Positions 19,273 to 29,912 of a stretch of 47,026 bases of DNA are shown one piece after another. The number at the start of each line of letters is the position of its first letter. The stretch's first letter is position 1. The notes below the pieces were generated by a model that was given only the letters and a program-made list of their open reading frames with translations, was not told the DNA's origin and did not search any database. Both the position numbers and the translations under genes were made by a program. The stretch comes from Ophiostoma sp. CBS 140.51 (taxonomy: Eukaryota > Ascomycota > Sordariomycetes > Ophiostomatales > Ophiostomataceae): the NCBI GenBank assembly GCA_029298735.1, contig JANSLP010000260.1:1-47026 (forward strand), read 5' to 3'.

Positions 19273-20526
19273 ATGAGACTCCTGACGCAGTCGATTGCAC
19301 GAGCTGCGGCGCTTCGGAGCTGCGCGCGCCGTTCCACGCCATCCTTTGCAGCAGCTTTCAACGGCGCTCGACGCTTCGCCACAGCCCAGTCGACGGCCGA
19401 CGATGCAAAGGCAGCCGCTTCTTCTTCTTCCTCGTCTTCCCCGGCGTCCGACAGCCACGTCCACATTGTCGAGGTCGGGCCCCGCGACGGTCTCCAAAAC
19501 GAGAAACGCGCCATCCCCTTGGCCACCAAGATTGAGCTCATTGAGCGGCTGGCCAAGACGGGTCTTGCCACAATCGAGGCCGGCTCGTTTGTCGCGCCGA
19601 AATGGGTGCCCCAGATGAACAACTCGGCCGAGATTCTGGAGCATGTCCTGCAGCACAAGATCTCGTCGCCGGTCCCAATATCGTATGCGTTCCTCGTGCC
19701 CAACACCAAGGGTCTGACCAACGCCACAGCCATCCTGCAGCAGCACGCCGAGCAGTTTGTCGCTGACGTGGCGGAGGCACAGTTCCTTGCCGAGAAATTG
19801 GGCACAAACGAAGTGGACGGCGTCGAGACCAAGCCTTCGTCGTTCCTGCCCGCCATCGAGCTCGCCGTCTTTGCCGCCGCCAACGAGAGCTTCTCCCAAA
19901 AGAACCTAAACTGCGACATTGCTACGTCCCTCGAGCGCTTCCGTGAAGTGATTCGGGAAGCCAAGCAGATTACGGCTGCTGCCTCGGCCGCTGCCGGCAC
20001 GCCCATCCCGCTGCGCGTCCGCGCTTATATTTCCACTGTTCTGGGCTGCCCGTTCGAGGGCCCGGACACGGATCCCCGCCGCGTCGCCGAGATTGCGACT
20101 GACCTCCTCGAAATGGGCGCCGACGAGATTGCCCTCGGCGACACCACAGGCATGGGCACCGCCCCGCGCACCAAGGACCTGCTGCGCAGCATCACGGCCG
20201 CCGGTATCCGCAACGAGGACGTTTCGCTGCACTTCCACGACACGTACGGCCAGGCGCTCGTGAACACGGCCGTCGGTCTGGAGCACGGCATCCGCAAATA
20301 CGACAGCTCGGTAGGCGGTCTGGGCGGTTGCCCGTACAGCCCTGGCGCGACGGGCAATGTGGCCACGGAGAACATGGTTTACTTTTTGGAGAGTCTGGGC
20401 ATGGACACGGGTGTCGACCTGGATGCGGTGGCCGACATTGGTGCATGGATCACGGGCGAGATTGGCAAGGCCAACGACAGCAGTGTGGGCAAGGCCGTCC
20501 TGGGTGCACGGTTACGAGAGGCGTAG
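19273..20526 (+). CDS. Hydroxymethylglutaryl-CoA lyase, mitochondrial
   Basis: A single exon encodes 417 residues. The enzyme splits 3-hydroxy-3-methylglutaryl-CoA into acetyl-CoA and acetoacetate, the last step of leucine breakdown. Residues 1-40 look like a mitochondrial presequence: Arg/Ala/Ser-rich, no acids, ending in ARRFATAQS. The catalytic barrel begins at HIVEVGPRDGLQNEK with Arg71 and Asp72. The metal-binding HFHDTYG has His320 and His322. The C-terminal loop GGLGGCPYSPGATGNVATE contains the conserved Cys353. No C-terminal peroxisomal signal is seen (it ends LREA). A Ser/Ala linker at ~45-60 separates the presequence from the domain. Confidence 0.96.
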   Translation: MRLLTQSIARAAALRSCARRSTPSFAAAFNGARRFATAQSTADDAKAAASSSSSSSPASDSHVHIVEVGPRDGLQNEKRAIPLATKIELIERLAKTGLATIEAGSFVAPKWVPQMNNSAEILEHVLQHKISSPVPISYAFLVPNTKGLTNATAILQQHAEQFVADVAEAQFLAEKLGTNEVDGVETKPSSFLPAIELAVFAAANESFSQKNLNCDIATSLERFREVIREAKQITAAASAAAGTPIPLRVRAYISTVLGCPFEGPDTDPRRVAEIATDLLEMGADEIALGDTTGMGTAPRTKDLLRSITAAGIRNEDVSLHFHDTYGQALVNTAVGLEHGIRKYDSSVGGLGGCPYSPGATGNVATENMVYFLESLGMDTGVDLDAVADIGAWITGEIGKANDSSVGKAVLGARLREA

Positions 20527-21575
20527 ATGAGGACAGGAGGGTAGGATTTACATACATCATGGTCATATCACAGGACAAAACAGCATCTACAAAGTAAAGT
20601 AAAAATACAGCATATTCATAAGTTTCAACATCATTTACAACCCCCGCGTCACGATTAATGATCTTGATACAGTGGAAGAGTGCATCCGTCGAATTTCAAA
20701 TAATAAAGTCGTCTCACCAAACTGCTTTCAATGTAGACAAATCCATCAAACGTTTTGATCAGAAACCCGCCTGTATGTATGTGGACGACCAGACTCGGCT
20801 GCTTCGGTGGTTTTTTAGGTGAAGGGTAAATGACACTGTTCCACTGCAGTAGATCGTTCTCTCCCATTCTGCCACTCTTCCCCTCTGCTTTCTCACTTTC
20901 TCACTGTCGTCATCGCTCAGCACCCAAGCCCACCTCACCCACCAACTGGCAAAATGGGGGTCACTCCCTTTCCTTTTGGAGCTAGTCGTCCCCGGATTTC
21001 TAGATTCCAGGGCTGCAGCTCCTCAATTGCAGTCAACGCAGCTAATCTAGGCCCGCCAAGCTCCAACAACAGGCCTGGTCTCACTCCACTCAACGGCTCT
21101 TGCAGCGGGGTAAGACCGACCGAACCACTTTTGGGTGTGTGTAAGTGGTCGTCTGCTCATGTCTTGGCTGTTCCTTCCTCGACTTGTTGTAGCTCACTTT
21201 CCTCATGTCTCTCACCCAGAATACCTGATTGTCCAGATTATGGGCAGGTGGCAGCTGCGCACCTTCCCGTTTCTTGCAATCGGGAGGCAAGACAAAGGGG
21301 TCTCACGTGTCGTCTTTTCCCCCCAACAAAATGACGCTTTCTCGTAGCCGATCGTTCTCGAGCTCTGCTTGCCTTCTTCTTTGCCTTTTTCTTCGTTTCT
21401 CAATTTTGTGCCGCGTAGTCCAACCACACAACCACAGAATCCATTGCATCCCTCTTGTACATACATCCATCTCACTTCATACTGTACTCTGGAGTAATAC
21501 CAACAACATCCATAATCGAACCATCCGACATCTCCCATTTACAGTCTACCTCCCATACCTTTCAGCACGTCGAAG
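20527..21575. other. Intergenic between HMG-CoA lyase and nitrilase genes
   Basis: The first ~300 bases are A/T-rich and likely hold the 3' end of HMG-CoA lyase. The second half is pyrimidine-rich and probably serves as nitrilase promoter and leader. Small reading frames here lack any domain. No RNA gene is recognisable. Confidence 0.5.
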
Positions 21576-23249
21576 ATGACAAGAATTCGACTGGGAACCT
21601 GCTCGCCCGCCCCGGCCGGCTCTCCACAGGCATCGCTGGCCCTCCTCGAGACCCTCACCCGCCGCGCCGCCTCACAAAGCATCGACCTCCTCCTCCTCCC
21701 GGAAGCGTTTTTGGGCGGCGGCTACCCACGTGGTGTCAACTTTGGCAGCACTCTAGGTGCCGACAATACTGAAGGCCGTGAAGCTTTCCTCCAATACTTC
21801 CAGCGCGCTGTCGACTTTGGCGATGTCGTGGGCGACGCTGGTGCTGGCGGTGGTGATGCATGGGTCTACAAGACCGACGACAAGTTGCCAACCGGTGACG
21901 GCACACGGGAGACGCTCGAACGCATTGCCCGTGAGACGGGCGTTTTTCTCGTGGTGGGCGCTATTGAAAAGGCCGGCGGCAGTTTGTACTGTGCCGTCGT
22001 CTACGTCTGTCCCACCCAAGGTGTTCTCGGGAAGCGACGCAAAGTTCAGCCGGTAAGTTCTCCTTCTTTATGTACTCTCCTTTCTGCTACGCACCCTATT
22101 GACGAGCAGCCCAACCAGACCGGCTTGGAACGTCTGATCTGGTCGGCGGCCGGCCCCGCCTCGCTCCGCGCTGTCTCGGCCCAAATCAAGGGCGTCCGCA
22201 TCAACCTCGCCGCCGCCATCTGCTGGGAGAACTACATGCCGCTCGTGCGTCAGTCGCTGTATGCGCAGAATGTCAATTTGTACTTGGCGCCGACGGCCGA
22301 CGGCAGTGATGCGTGGCTGTCGCTGGTGCGCACCATTGGTATCGAGGGCCGCTGTTTTGTCGTGACGTCCAACATGACCTCAAAGGGTGGTGCGCAACCT
22401 TCGTCCAACGCAGTAGCGACCTCACATCCGCCGACCAGACAGACAAACGGGACGTCAACAAAAACGGCCACAAACGGAGCACCTCCCTCCAACTCCGGAA
22501 TCAACACAAAGATTGTCGACTGTGCATCATCGTCGGCCAACGGCAAACCCCGCCGCCGCAAGAAGTCGTTTGTCTACGACGAGTACGGCAATGAGATTGT
22601 CCTGTCGTGCGAGACAGTCGCCGAAGAAGATATCGAGCCGACGGCCACCGTCACAGACGAAGATTCGAGCGAGGAGACCAATGGTGTCAACGGCCTGGCG
22701 TCGGATGCGCCCGTACCTCTGCCCCCCTTCCCACGCTTACCAGTGGACAAAGCCTGGGAACGCCACAAGCATGAGCGCCGCCGATCGTCCGTGTTTGACG
22801 AGGACGATAATGAAATTGTACTGTGTCGTCCGGCCGAGGCGAGCAATGTGACTGCTGCTGAGCAGACCATTGAGGACACAGCGTCTGAAGCAAGCCTGGG
22901 TCTGGGGCCAGGGCCGACTACCATTCCGTCAAGAGAAGGAGCTCGTGGAAAGACTGGAGAGTCGGCAGCGAACGTGCCTGGCACACGTGGCGGTTCTGCA
23001 ATTGTGTCACCCTTTGGTGACGTGCTGGCCGGTCCACAGTGGGACGACGCAGACGGCATTATTGCGGCCGACGTCGACTTTGAAGACTGTATTCGTGGCC
23101 GGCTCAGTCTGGATGTCACCGGTCACTATTCACGGTATGTTTGCGAGGTGCACAAATTGATGATATAGAAAGTGAGACTAACATTATCTAGGAACGACTC
23201 CTTTAAGCTGTCTGTCACCGGACTGGATATGAATCCTCTGCCCTATTAA
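21576..23249 (+). CDS. Nitrilase with a long internal insertion
   Basis: Three exons, 21576-22052, 22110-23134 and 23192-23249, encode 519 residues. Both introns are 57 nt (GTAAGT...GAGCAG and GTATGT...CTAG). The nitrilase E-K-C triad is visible: Glu43 in LLLLPEAFLGG, Lys156 in GKRRKVQP and Cys197 in AAAICWENYMP. The CWENYMP context points to the nitrilase branch proper (nitrile to carboxylic acid plus ammonia). A low-complexity, acidic insertion of ~200 residues (~252-452) interrupts the fold between CFVVTSNMTS and the final GGSAIVSPFGDVLAGP block. It contains a duplicated Arg-rich/NEIVL motif. The last exon supplies NDSFKLSVTGLDMNPLPY. The substrate cannot be told. A cyanide- or arylacetonitrile-type role is possible but not shown. 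Confidence 0.92.
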
Positions 23250-24492
23250 ATATTCGAAGAGGATCTAATGAGGTTTGAGTTCCGCATTATGTAGCATCAT
23301 TTGTATATCGAGACTAGTTACGATTGACATGAGAATGAATATTATATCGAACGAAAAAATACGGTGTCATGTAGCTTGACTAAACCAAAAAGTAAGCCCA
23401 TATGTATTCGAATAACTTGTCTTGCATACCCTTTCAGGTATATGTATGTTTCCTCGCCTGGAGAATACTTGTTAATGTTTCATCTCTATGAACGTCCAGC
23501 TGTCAATATATGCCTATATTCTGTGTCCAGTTATGCCTCCTATGGGTGATGGTGTTGAATCTTTACAGGTGTATCACATCCGCTGTGACTTATGGTCATG
23601 TATTGATTGTTTGGTAATGGTCCTTGTATCAGGAGAGCCAAGTTGCCTTTGTGGTTTTGCATCCATCTACCTAAAGTCTATTAATTCTTGCTTGCTCTTT
23701 TACATCATTATATTTCATCCAAGCTCATAGTAACTGATTATACCCAGTCCCTAGCTCACTTCTTTTACTTCGACCTCATATGGTCCAAACTTTAAGAAAA
23801 TCCATTCAGTTGATTTGATAAACGTTGGCAGTCTTGTCTAAACAGGTCGTCAGCCTCGTCTACAGTTTTCATAGGGTCGAACTCGTTGTCGGAGATAGAG
23901 ATGATTACGAGTGCAAGCTGTATGAGTGGAGATAACCCCTGTCAGAAAAAAACTATGGAGAATGGAAAGTAAATAAAGACTTTATTACGAAAGCATGTGC
24001 AACCATCAGAAGCTTGTGTGGAGACAGCCTTCAGTACCAGCTCAAATACAGTCACGTGTAAATAGTCACGCATCTTGTCAGTCTAGTGTAGAAGCACATG
24101 ATTTATACGCGTATCGAGACTTAATGTAAGTACGCTCTGTTGAAGACCCAGTATTACCCCTTCCTCCTGTTCTTGGCCTCGTCGTTCATATCCGTCATGG
24201 AAGTCAATTGTGAAAATTTATGGTGCCAAGTGCAAAGAAGGAAAGACAACGAATGCAACGGCAAACCCTAAAAACGAGCCATATCTATCTATCTATGTAG
24301 CACCAAAAAGAATACGCAATCAAAGAACAAAACGCAAAAATAAATGGAAAAAAGAAATAGAAGCAAATGAACGCCATCCATAACCCATAATATTGGTATC
24401 TTCCCTTCACATTACCCTCGTGCTATTTGTTGAGCACTTCCCCCCCTCTTGGCTCCGTATTGTTGTGTTGTATTGTCGTGACAGCGATATGT
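23250..24492. other. Intergenic, convergent 3' ends of nitrilase and RTA1-like genes
   Basis: This 1.2-kb stretch is A/T-rich and has no reading frame with a recognisable domain. A short ATCT microsatellite lies at 24283-24296. A sequence near 23872 resembles a tRNA T-arm but has no matching acceptor or anticodon arm. Nothing else was seen. Confidence 0.5.
24283..24296 (+). repeat. ATCT microsatellite
   Basis: Three full ATCT units plus AT lie in the A/T-rich 3' flank of the RTA1-like gene. Confidence 0.8.
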
Positions 24493-25542
24493 CTACCGGC
24501 GCTCGTTGGGCTTCAGAGCCTCCATCTGGACATAGCGGTTGTCCTGGCTGGCATCGGTCTCGGTGCCGCCGCTGCCGTGCCAGTTATCGCCATTGACGTC
24601 GCGGATGTTGCCGTTCTCAGCATCACGGCCATGGGTCGAGTCGCTGGCACTGGGGTCGAGCGAGCCAGGGTACCACACAAAGAAGATGACCATGACGATA
24701 AACATGGGGACCGTGTCAAAGACATAGAGGGTCCACTCGTGCGACAGCGGGTAGCCGTTCTGGCCCATGGCGAACTCGACGACACGGAAGATGCTACGGA
24801 CCATGATGAGGACGGAGGAGCCGTAAAGCATGTACAGGATGCGCTCCCAGGGAATGGCGGCGCCTGAGCTGGAGACGGCGCCGACGGAATGGGTCTTAAA
24901 GCGGTAGTGGAAGGTGATGGCGGTGGCACAGAAAAGGCCAAACAGAATAACCTGCAGCACTAGACCGCCAACGACAATCTTCTCGCCCGTATTGGCGAGC
25001 GAGTTCGAAGCCATGAGGCCGCCGCCGCCGCCCTGGACCCAAAACGTAAAGACGTCACCAATGACAAAGAGGCGGGTGAGCCATTTGACGGGGATGATGC
25101 TGTAGTGGCTGCCGCGGACGGCGAGTATCGTGCGCTTCAGGACCATGTATATGGAGGCGGAGAAGAGGGCGGGTGGGAGGAGGAGGCACAGGTTCTGGAC
25201 AATGTACGCGCCCAGCTTGTCGGTGTTGTAGTAGCAAACGGCACGGGCAGCATATCCAATGATTTCCACTGTGAGGGGTGAGGGCTATATTAGCATGTGT
25301 TCACAAAGACAACGTGCCTGTTGTTTCTTTCTTTCTTTCATTATTTTTTGTGACACGTTTGACTTACAGATACCGCCCACAACAAAGGGAATGCAGAACC
25401 AGAGGCGGTTAACGTACAGCCGGTACGAATGCGCAATGGTCAAGATGCCGAAGAGGACACAGAAGACAATGGAGGCCGGCAGCGATGGAAGATACTTCCA
25501 GGCGTAGTAGTCGCCGCCGGCGAGGGGCAGAAGTTTGGCCAT
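24493..25542 (-). CDS. RTA1-family seven-helix membrane protein
   Basis: Exons 25542-25368 and 25268-24493 encode 316 residues. The 99-nt intron starts GTAAGT and ends CACAG; the junction reads GGILEIIGYAARAV. About seven hydrophobic segments are visible, beginning with YLPSLPASIVFCVLFGILTI and including LGAYIVQNLCLLLPPALFSA, IVVGGLVLQVILFGLFCATA and YVFDTVPMFIVMVIFFVWY. The family signatures EIIGYAAR and VRSIFRVVEF (RS-x-FR-x-x-E) are present. The C-terminal ~60 residues are polar and disordered. RTA1 proteins (yeast Rta1, Rsb1, Rtm1, Pug1) sit in the plasma or other membranes and are linked to lipid/sphingoid base handling and stress or drug tolerance. The substrate is not predictable. Confidence 0.93.
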
Positions 25543-25717
25543 GTTGGCTGTTGTGATGGAGTAAAAAGAAGAAAATATAAAGAGAATAAAGGACAGAAGA
25601 AGAAAAGGGGAATGCTGTATGAAACAGTCGAAGAATGTCAAACGAAAGGAGTGGTCGTTGTTGATGTCGATGTTTTCAAGATTGAATCCACAGAGTTGCC
25701 ATGGATCCTTCCCGCGT

Positions 25718-25724
25718 TATATAC
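25718..25724 (-). promoter_or_regulatory. TATA-box candidate of the RTA1-like gene
   Basis: The minus strand reads TATATAA about 176 nt before the start codon at 25542. Confidence 0.4.
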
Positions 25725-25790
25725 ATTCTCGACTCTTGTTGACGGCCGATGATATCTCTGATATTTCCGATATTTCTGGACCCAATTCTT

Positions 25791-25801
25791 CCGTATTACG
25801 G
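25791..25801. promoter_or_regulatory. Palindrome CCGTATTACGG, candidate binuclear zinc-cluster site
   Basis: A perfect inverted repeat, CCGTA-T-TACGG, can be read as everted CCG-N5-CGG half-sites, the kind of element bound by Zn2Cys6 dimers. It lies about 250 bp upstream of the RTA1-like start codon. The factor that would bind is unknown. Confidence 0.35.
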
Positions 25802-26636
25802 AGTCTTCCGTGCCCGGCAGCCCATACCATTGCTGCGCTGCCACGCTCCGAAGAACAGAGTGGAGATGTAGAGTGTACGCTGGCCAATCAATTTACATCC
25901 TATACTCGTACAGCGTATTTGGGGGAGTTTGGGCGGGCCTCCCGTTGGGTCCCTGGCTGTTCTGGCACTCCCCTGGCCTTTCTTTGGCGGGTACGACCCA
26001 CCACGCTACAACAAGAACCCAAAGTGCAAAATCTGGCAGCCTACGCCTCCGCGTATACAAAGCAATACGATTGGTTGAGAGAAAGGACGAATTCAGATGA
26101 TTGCGAAAGGAAACCGCAGCCAAAGCATGGTCCATGTCTTGGCTTTTTTCTTCCATTTGGTCTTTCTGTTCTTCTCTGCTCTCATGGGACCGTGATTGGG
26201 CTCGCATCGCTTTTTTCGAGACCTTTTTTCGGTTCTTCCTTTTCCCTTTTTTGTCCTTTTTTTGACATTTGCTTGGTCTTGTTTTGTGCTGCCTTGTGGC
26301 CTTGTGTGACCCCTTTTTCTTACCTTTTCTTTTCTTAGCAAGAAAATAACTCTAAAATAATGCCCGTACTTCGCGTTTCGGTATTTCGGTTTGACGTTTG
26401 CACGTCATTCCTTCTTTTCTTTCTTTTTTCTACTCTTCTTTCTAAAAATATCGTGCCATGATGTGTCCCTCGACGATCTTTGCTTTCCAGAGATCTGTTT
26501 CATAATTTAAGCTTCTTAAGTAGTAAAAGTCCCGACTGCCTTGAAAGCAAGTACCGGCTGCCTTCGCAGCCGGCATCAAAATAATTCGTCCGATTTCTTG
26601 AGTTTTGATTGATTTCTTGCATTTCTTACTATCCAG

Positions 26637-28170
26637 CTACGTCTCTGACGCGCTTTGACTGTTATTGTTATCTTGTTGATCTCGGTCTTCTCGCCTTTCA
26701 TCTTGTTGATGTTCACAAAAAGGCATCTGTCCCGTGGTTGGTGTGAGTCTCGTGGACCGGCGAATCACCTCCATTGGCCAGGCAAGAACCGTCTTCCACT
26801 CCGCCGGTATACTCCGTGCAATGTCTTCGAGCAGGAGTGCGCCCACATTACCAAAGAGCCAGACATCGCGGCACCAGAACAGTATGACCGCATAGTGCGC
26901 CAGGATAACCAGGGCGACTGGGTGCTTGTCGATGAAGCGGGCAAAAATGGCCTTATCAATGACGAGCGTCCACATGGACAAGGCCTTGACTAAATCTTCA
27001 TGGTAGTCAGTGCCGTCTTGTTCGTGCTGGTTGTACGCATCGACGACCCACTGGATGCGGGCAATGGCCGTGTCAAAGGCCTGGCTTTCCTCCATATCCT
27101 CGGCAGTGTTCCCTGTCCGAGCGTGTTCTTGGGCAAGGGCGGCGCGGACTGCTGTTCTGAGAGGCGCCGTCTCTGGTCCCTCGCTGACCAGTTCCAGCCT
27201 CTTTATGCCGTCGTGGATGATGGAGGCCATGTCCGTGGCCAGAATCACCTCCCAGGTTGTCGACGTGATGGTGCGGGTGCCGCGGTAGGTCTGCATGTAG
27301 GCGATGAAGCGGTCGAGGGTGCCAGTGTCAGTGTCGGCGTCCTTGCTGCTGTCGATTTCAGCGTCGGTGTCTTGTCGAGAGTTATTGGGGCTGCTTTGTA
27401 CATCACTCAACATATGAGTGCCAATCAGCCAGCTAAAAAAGAGCACGGCGATGCAGGTGTCTGGCGACTTAAACTCGTGGCGCTCCTCGTTGAACATGCG
27501 AAGGGCGTGTGTTTGAAGCTGCAATGCCTGGCGCTGGTAGTGTGCCGCCTGATCTGGGTGTGTCTCGACCATGTGGCGCGACGAAAAGGCGAGCAACGCG
27601 TTCATGAGAAAGGGCGTCTTGGCTGCGAGATCGAGAAAGATTTTGCGAAATTTGAAGGCGGCCATGTTTTTGAAATAGGGCAGACCCAGGTCGGTTTTGT
27701 AGACGTTGCGCACCAGTTCAAGTTGTGCCATGTTGGCTGGTGGTATCGAGTCTCTGTCCCTGTCTCTGTCGCTCAACGGCGCTGGCGTATCCCTCGAGGA
27801 ATGGTCATGGTGATCGCGGTGATCGTAGAGACTCTGCGGCTGTGATTGTGGTGTCGAAGCGGCCACTGTCGGCGGCGTCGTATCTGTTTGTGACGGATGA
27901 GGAGATGCTGCGGCCGATGCTGCTGCTGAGATTGACGGCACAGAAGGCACACTGCTCGTGAAGGAGCATTGTCGACCAGCCACGCTGCAGTTAACACAAA
28001 CTGGTCGATGTTCGTCACACTGGAAATGTTAGTTAAGCTCTTTTGACAAGGGATCCCATTTTCTCTCCTTGTCTCCTTTCTGGACTCACCTTGATATGCC
28101 TTTGTTTGCAGTCGTGGCACCCCCATCGGGACTTTTTGTGTCGCCGGCGGACGGCTCTTGTATTTGGCAT
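26637..28170 (-). CDS. Zn2Cys6 (GAL4-type) transcription factor
   Basis: Exons 28170-28090 and 28019-26637 encode 487 residues. The 70-nt intron starts GTGAGT, carries CTAAC and ends TTCCAG. The zinc cluster is C18-x2-C21-x6-C28-x6-C35-x2-C38-x6-C45, readable as WGCHDCKQRHIKCDEH; the intron falls exactly between Lys27 and Cys28. Basic residues RRRHKKSR precede the cluster. A Ser/Pro/Ala-rich linker follows. The block from ~MAQLELVRNVY (including KTPFLMNALLAFSSRHMVET) matches the regulatory region of short UPC2-like zinc-cluster proteins; that resemblance is from general memory. It is a predicted nuclear DNA-binding regulator with unknown targets. Its promoter is confined to ~410 bp before the end of the chorismate synthase gene. 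Confidence 0.9.
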
Positions 28171-28580
28171 GGCCCAGCCTTACCTTTGTGTTGGACGTGT
28201 GAGTGGTCTGTTCTAATCGAGGGCCAAGTTTGTGGAAGAGAAAGAAGAAAGAAAGAGGAATAGGTCTAAAGCTGAATGCATGTGGCAAAGGACGCTGGGA
28301 GCTGCAGGGCGTCAGGCCGAACTAGTGCTGCGGGCAGGTGCGAGTGGGCACTAACTACGACGTATCCACTGTCAGATTACTACATACGGCAGGCATGATG
28401 ACGGACCATGTGGTAGGCACCATCCATTCGCGACCGTCTTTGGCAGGCACATTCAGGGGTATTGTGTATGGCAGTTGTACCTTCCGAAAATGCATTTCAT
28501 ATTGCTTGGTGTATTTGCTTTCCCTCTTCTATTTTATTTTCCAACACTTTTATTTGTATTTCATAACCGCCCTCCAACAC
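28171..28580. promoter_or_regulatory. Short promoter region of the Zn2Cys6 gene and 3' flank of chorismate synthase
   Basis: These 410 bases separate two genes transcribed in the same direction (minus). They must contain the 3' end of chorismate synthase and the promoter of the zinc-cluster gene. No TATA element or other clear motif was found. Confidence 0.4.
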
Positions 28581-29912
28581 TCACTTCTTCACCTCCTCGG
28601 TCACGCCATTGTCGGCCGGCGGCGCGACCGGCAGCGTCTGCGACAGCGGCGGCAGGAATTGCCGCGACGTGTGCCGCGCCTGCTGCGCCAGAACAGCATC
28701 CATAATCACCAGAGCCGCCATCGCCTCGACAATGGGCACTGCCCGGGGAACGACACAAGGGTCGTGACGGCCCTTGGCGGCCAGCACACCTTGCGCAGTA
28801 CCGTCGTAGGTCGACGTCGTCTGCTCCTTGCCAATGGTGGCGGGGGGCTTGAAGCCGAGGCGGAAGTAGATGGGGGCGCCGTTGGAGATGCCGCCCTGGA
28901 CACCGCCCGAGTAGTTGGTCTTGGTGGTCAGACGCGAGCGCGTAGCGGCAGCGCCGGGTGGGGTGACCGTGCCTGCGGGCAGGGGCTCGTTGGGCACAAA
29001 GGCGTCGTTGTGGATGGAGCCGGGGATCTCGCAGCCGGCGAAACCGGAGCCAATCTCGAAGCCCTTGGTTGCAGGGATGCTCAGCATGGCATGGGCCAGG
29101 ACGGCCTCGAGCTTGTCGAAGCACGGCTCACCCAGACCGGGGGGCGCGTTGCGGATGACACACGTCACCGTGCCGCCAATGCTGTCCTCACGCTCCTTAA
29201 AGCCCTCAATGTTGGTGGCCATCTCGGCGGCCACCTTCTCGTCGGGACACCGCACGGGCGCGTACTTGTCAACCGTCGCGCGGTCAATCTTGGTCAACAA
29301 CTCATTGAGGGCGGCCGCCTCCGCCGACGCCGTATCATCCTCGCAACCGGGCGGGAACAGGTGCACCTTGCCGACTGACGAGACAAAGGCCACAATCTCA
29401 ATGCCGTACGCCAGGCGCAGGTACTTTTCGGCAATCGCGCCAGCCGCCACACGGCCAATCGTCTCGCGCGCGCTACTGCGGCCGCCGCCACTGCTGGCCT
29501 TGACGCCGTACTTTTCGAGGTACGTCCAGTCAGCGTGGCTGGGCCGCGGGTAGAGGTCCATGGTAGAGTTGCCGTAGTCCTTGGGGCGCTGGTCCTTGTT
29601 CATGACGCGCAGGCCGATCGGGGTGCCGAGGGTGACGCCGAACTCGGTGCCCGACTGGATCTCGACGCGGTCGGCCTCGTTGCGCGGGGTCGTGATGCTC
29701 GACTGGCCAGGCCGGCGGCGGTCCATCTGCGGCTGGATGTCCTCCTCGGTGAGCTGCATGCCCGGCGGGCAGCCGTCGACGATGCAGCCGACCGAGCGGC
29801 AGTGCGACTCGCCATAGCTGTTCTGTTAGCGGTGGATAGGCAGGAACATGTTCTGAATTCAGGCGGAAAGCACTCACGTCGTCACGCGAAAGTACTCGCC
29901 AAAGGTCGACAT
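28581..29912 (-). CDS. aro2: Chorismate synthase
   Basis: Exons 29912-29878 and 29817-28581 encode 423 residues. The 60-nt intron has GTGAGT, GCTAAC and ends AACAG. The spliced N-terminus reads MSTFGEYFRVTTYGESHCRS, the family signature with the GESH motif. Other hallmarks are RPSHADWTYLEKYGVKASSG, GGGRSSARETIGRVAAGAIA, GGISNGAPIYFRLGFKP and GRHDPCVVPRAVPIVEAM. The enzyme converts 5-enolpyruvylshikimate-3-phosphate to chorismate, the last common step of aromatic amino-acid synthesis, using reduced FMN. Fungal enzymes are bifunctional, with their own NADPH-dependent flavin reductase activity (established for Neurospora). A TGAGTCA site lies ~210 bp upstream. Confidence 0.97.

Larger units (their letters stand above)
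25543..26636. promoter_or_regulatory. Promoter of the RTA1-like gene and 3' flank of the Zn2Cys6 gene
   Basis: Next to 25542 lie a TATA-like element (25718-25724) and an 11-bp perfect palindrome (25791-25801). Repeated GATAT-TCT/CCG units occur at 25750-25778. The part 26100-26640 is T-rich on the plus strand. The 239-residue plus-strand frame at 25619-26338 has no recognisable domain. Confidence 0.5.

Noticed and set aside
23860..23890. tRNA T-arm-like sequence (GTCGAACTC)
   Set aside because: No acceptor stem, D-arm or anticodon arm can be paired around it.
25619..26338. 239-codon plus-strand frame
   Set aside because: No recognisable domain. It covers a promoter with TATA-like and palindromic elements and ends in a low-complexity T-rich run.
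5777..28170. Secondary-metabolite cluster (transesterase-like enzyme, RTA1 protein, zinc-cluster factor)
   Set aside because: The three genes are separated by housekeeping genes over 22 kb, and no core synthase is present.
28338..29378. 346-codon plus-strand frame
   Set aside because: Most of it lies antisense to chorismate synthase. Its protein has no recognisable domain, and it arises from the G/C-rich third positions of the real gene.
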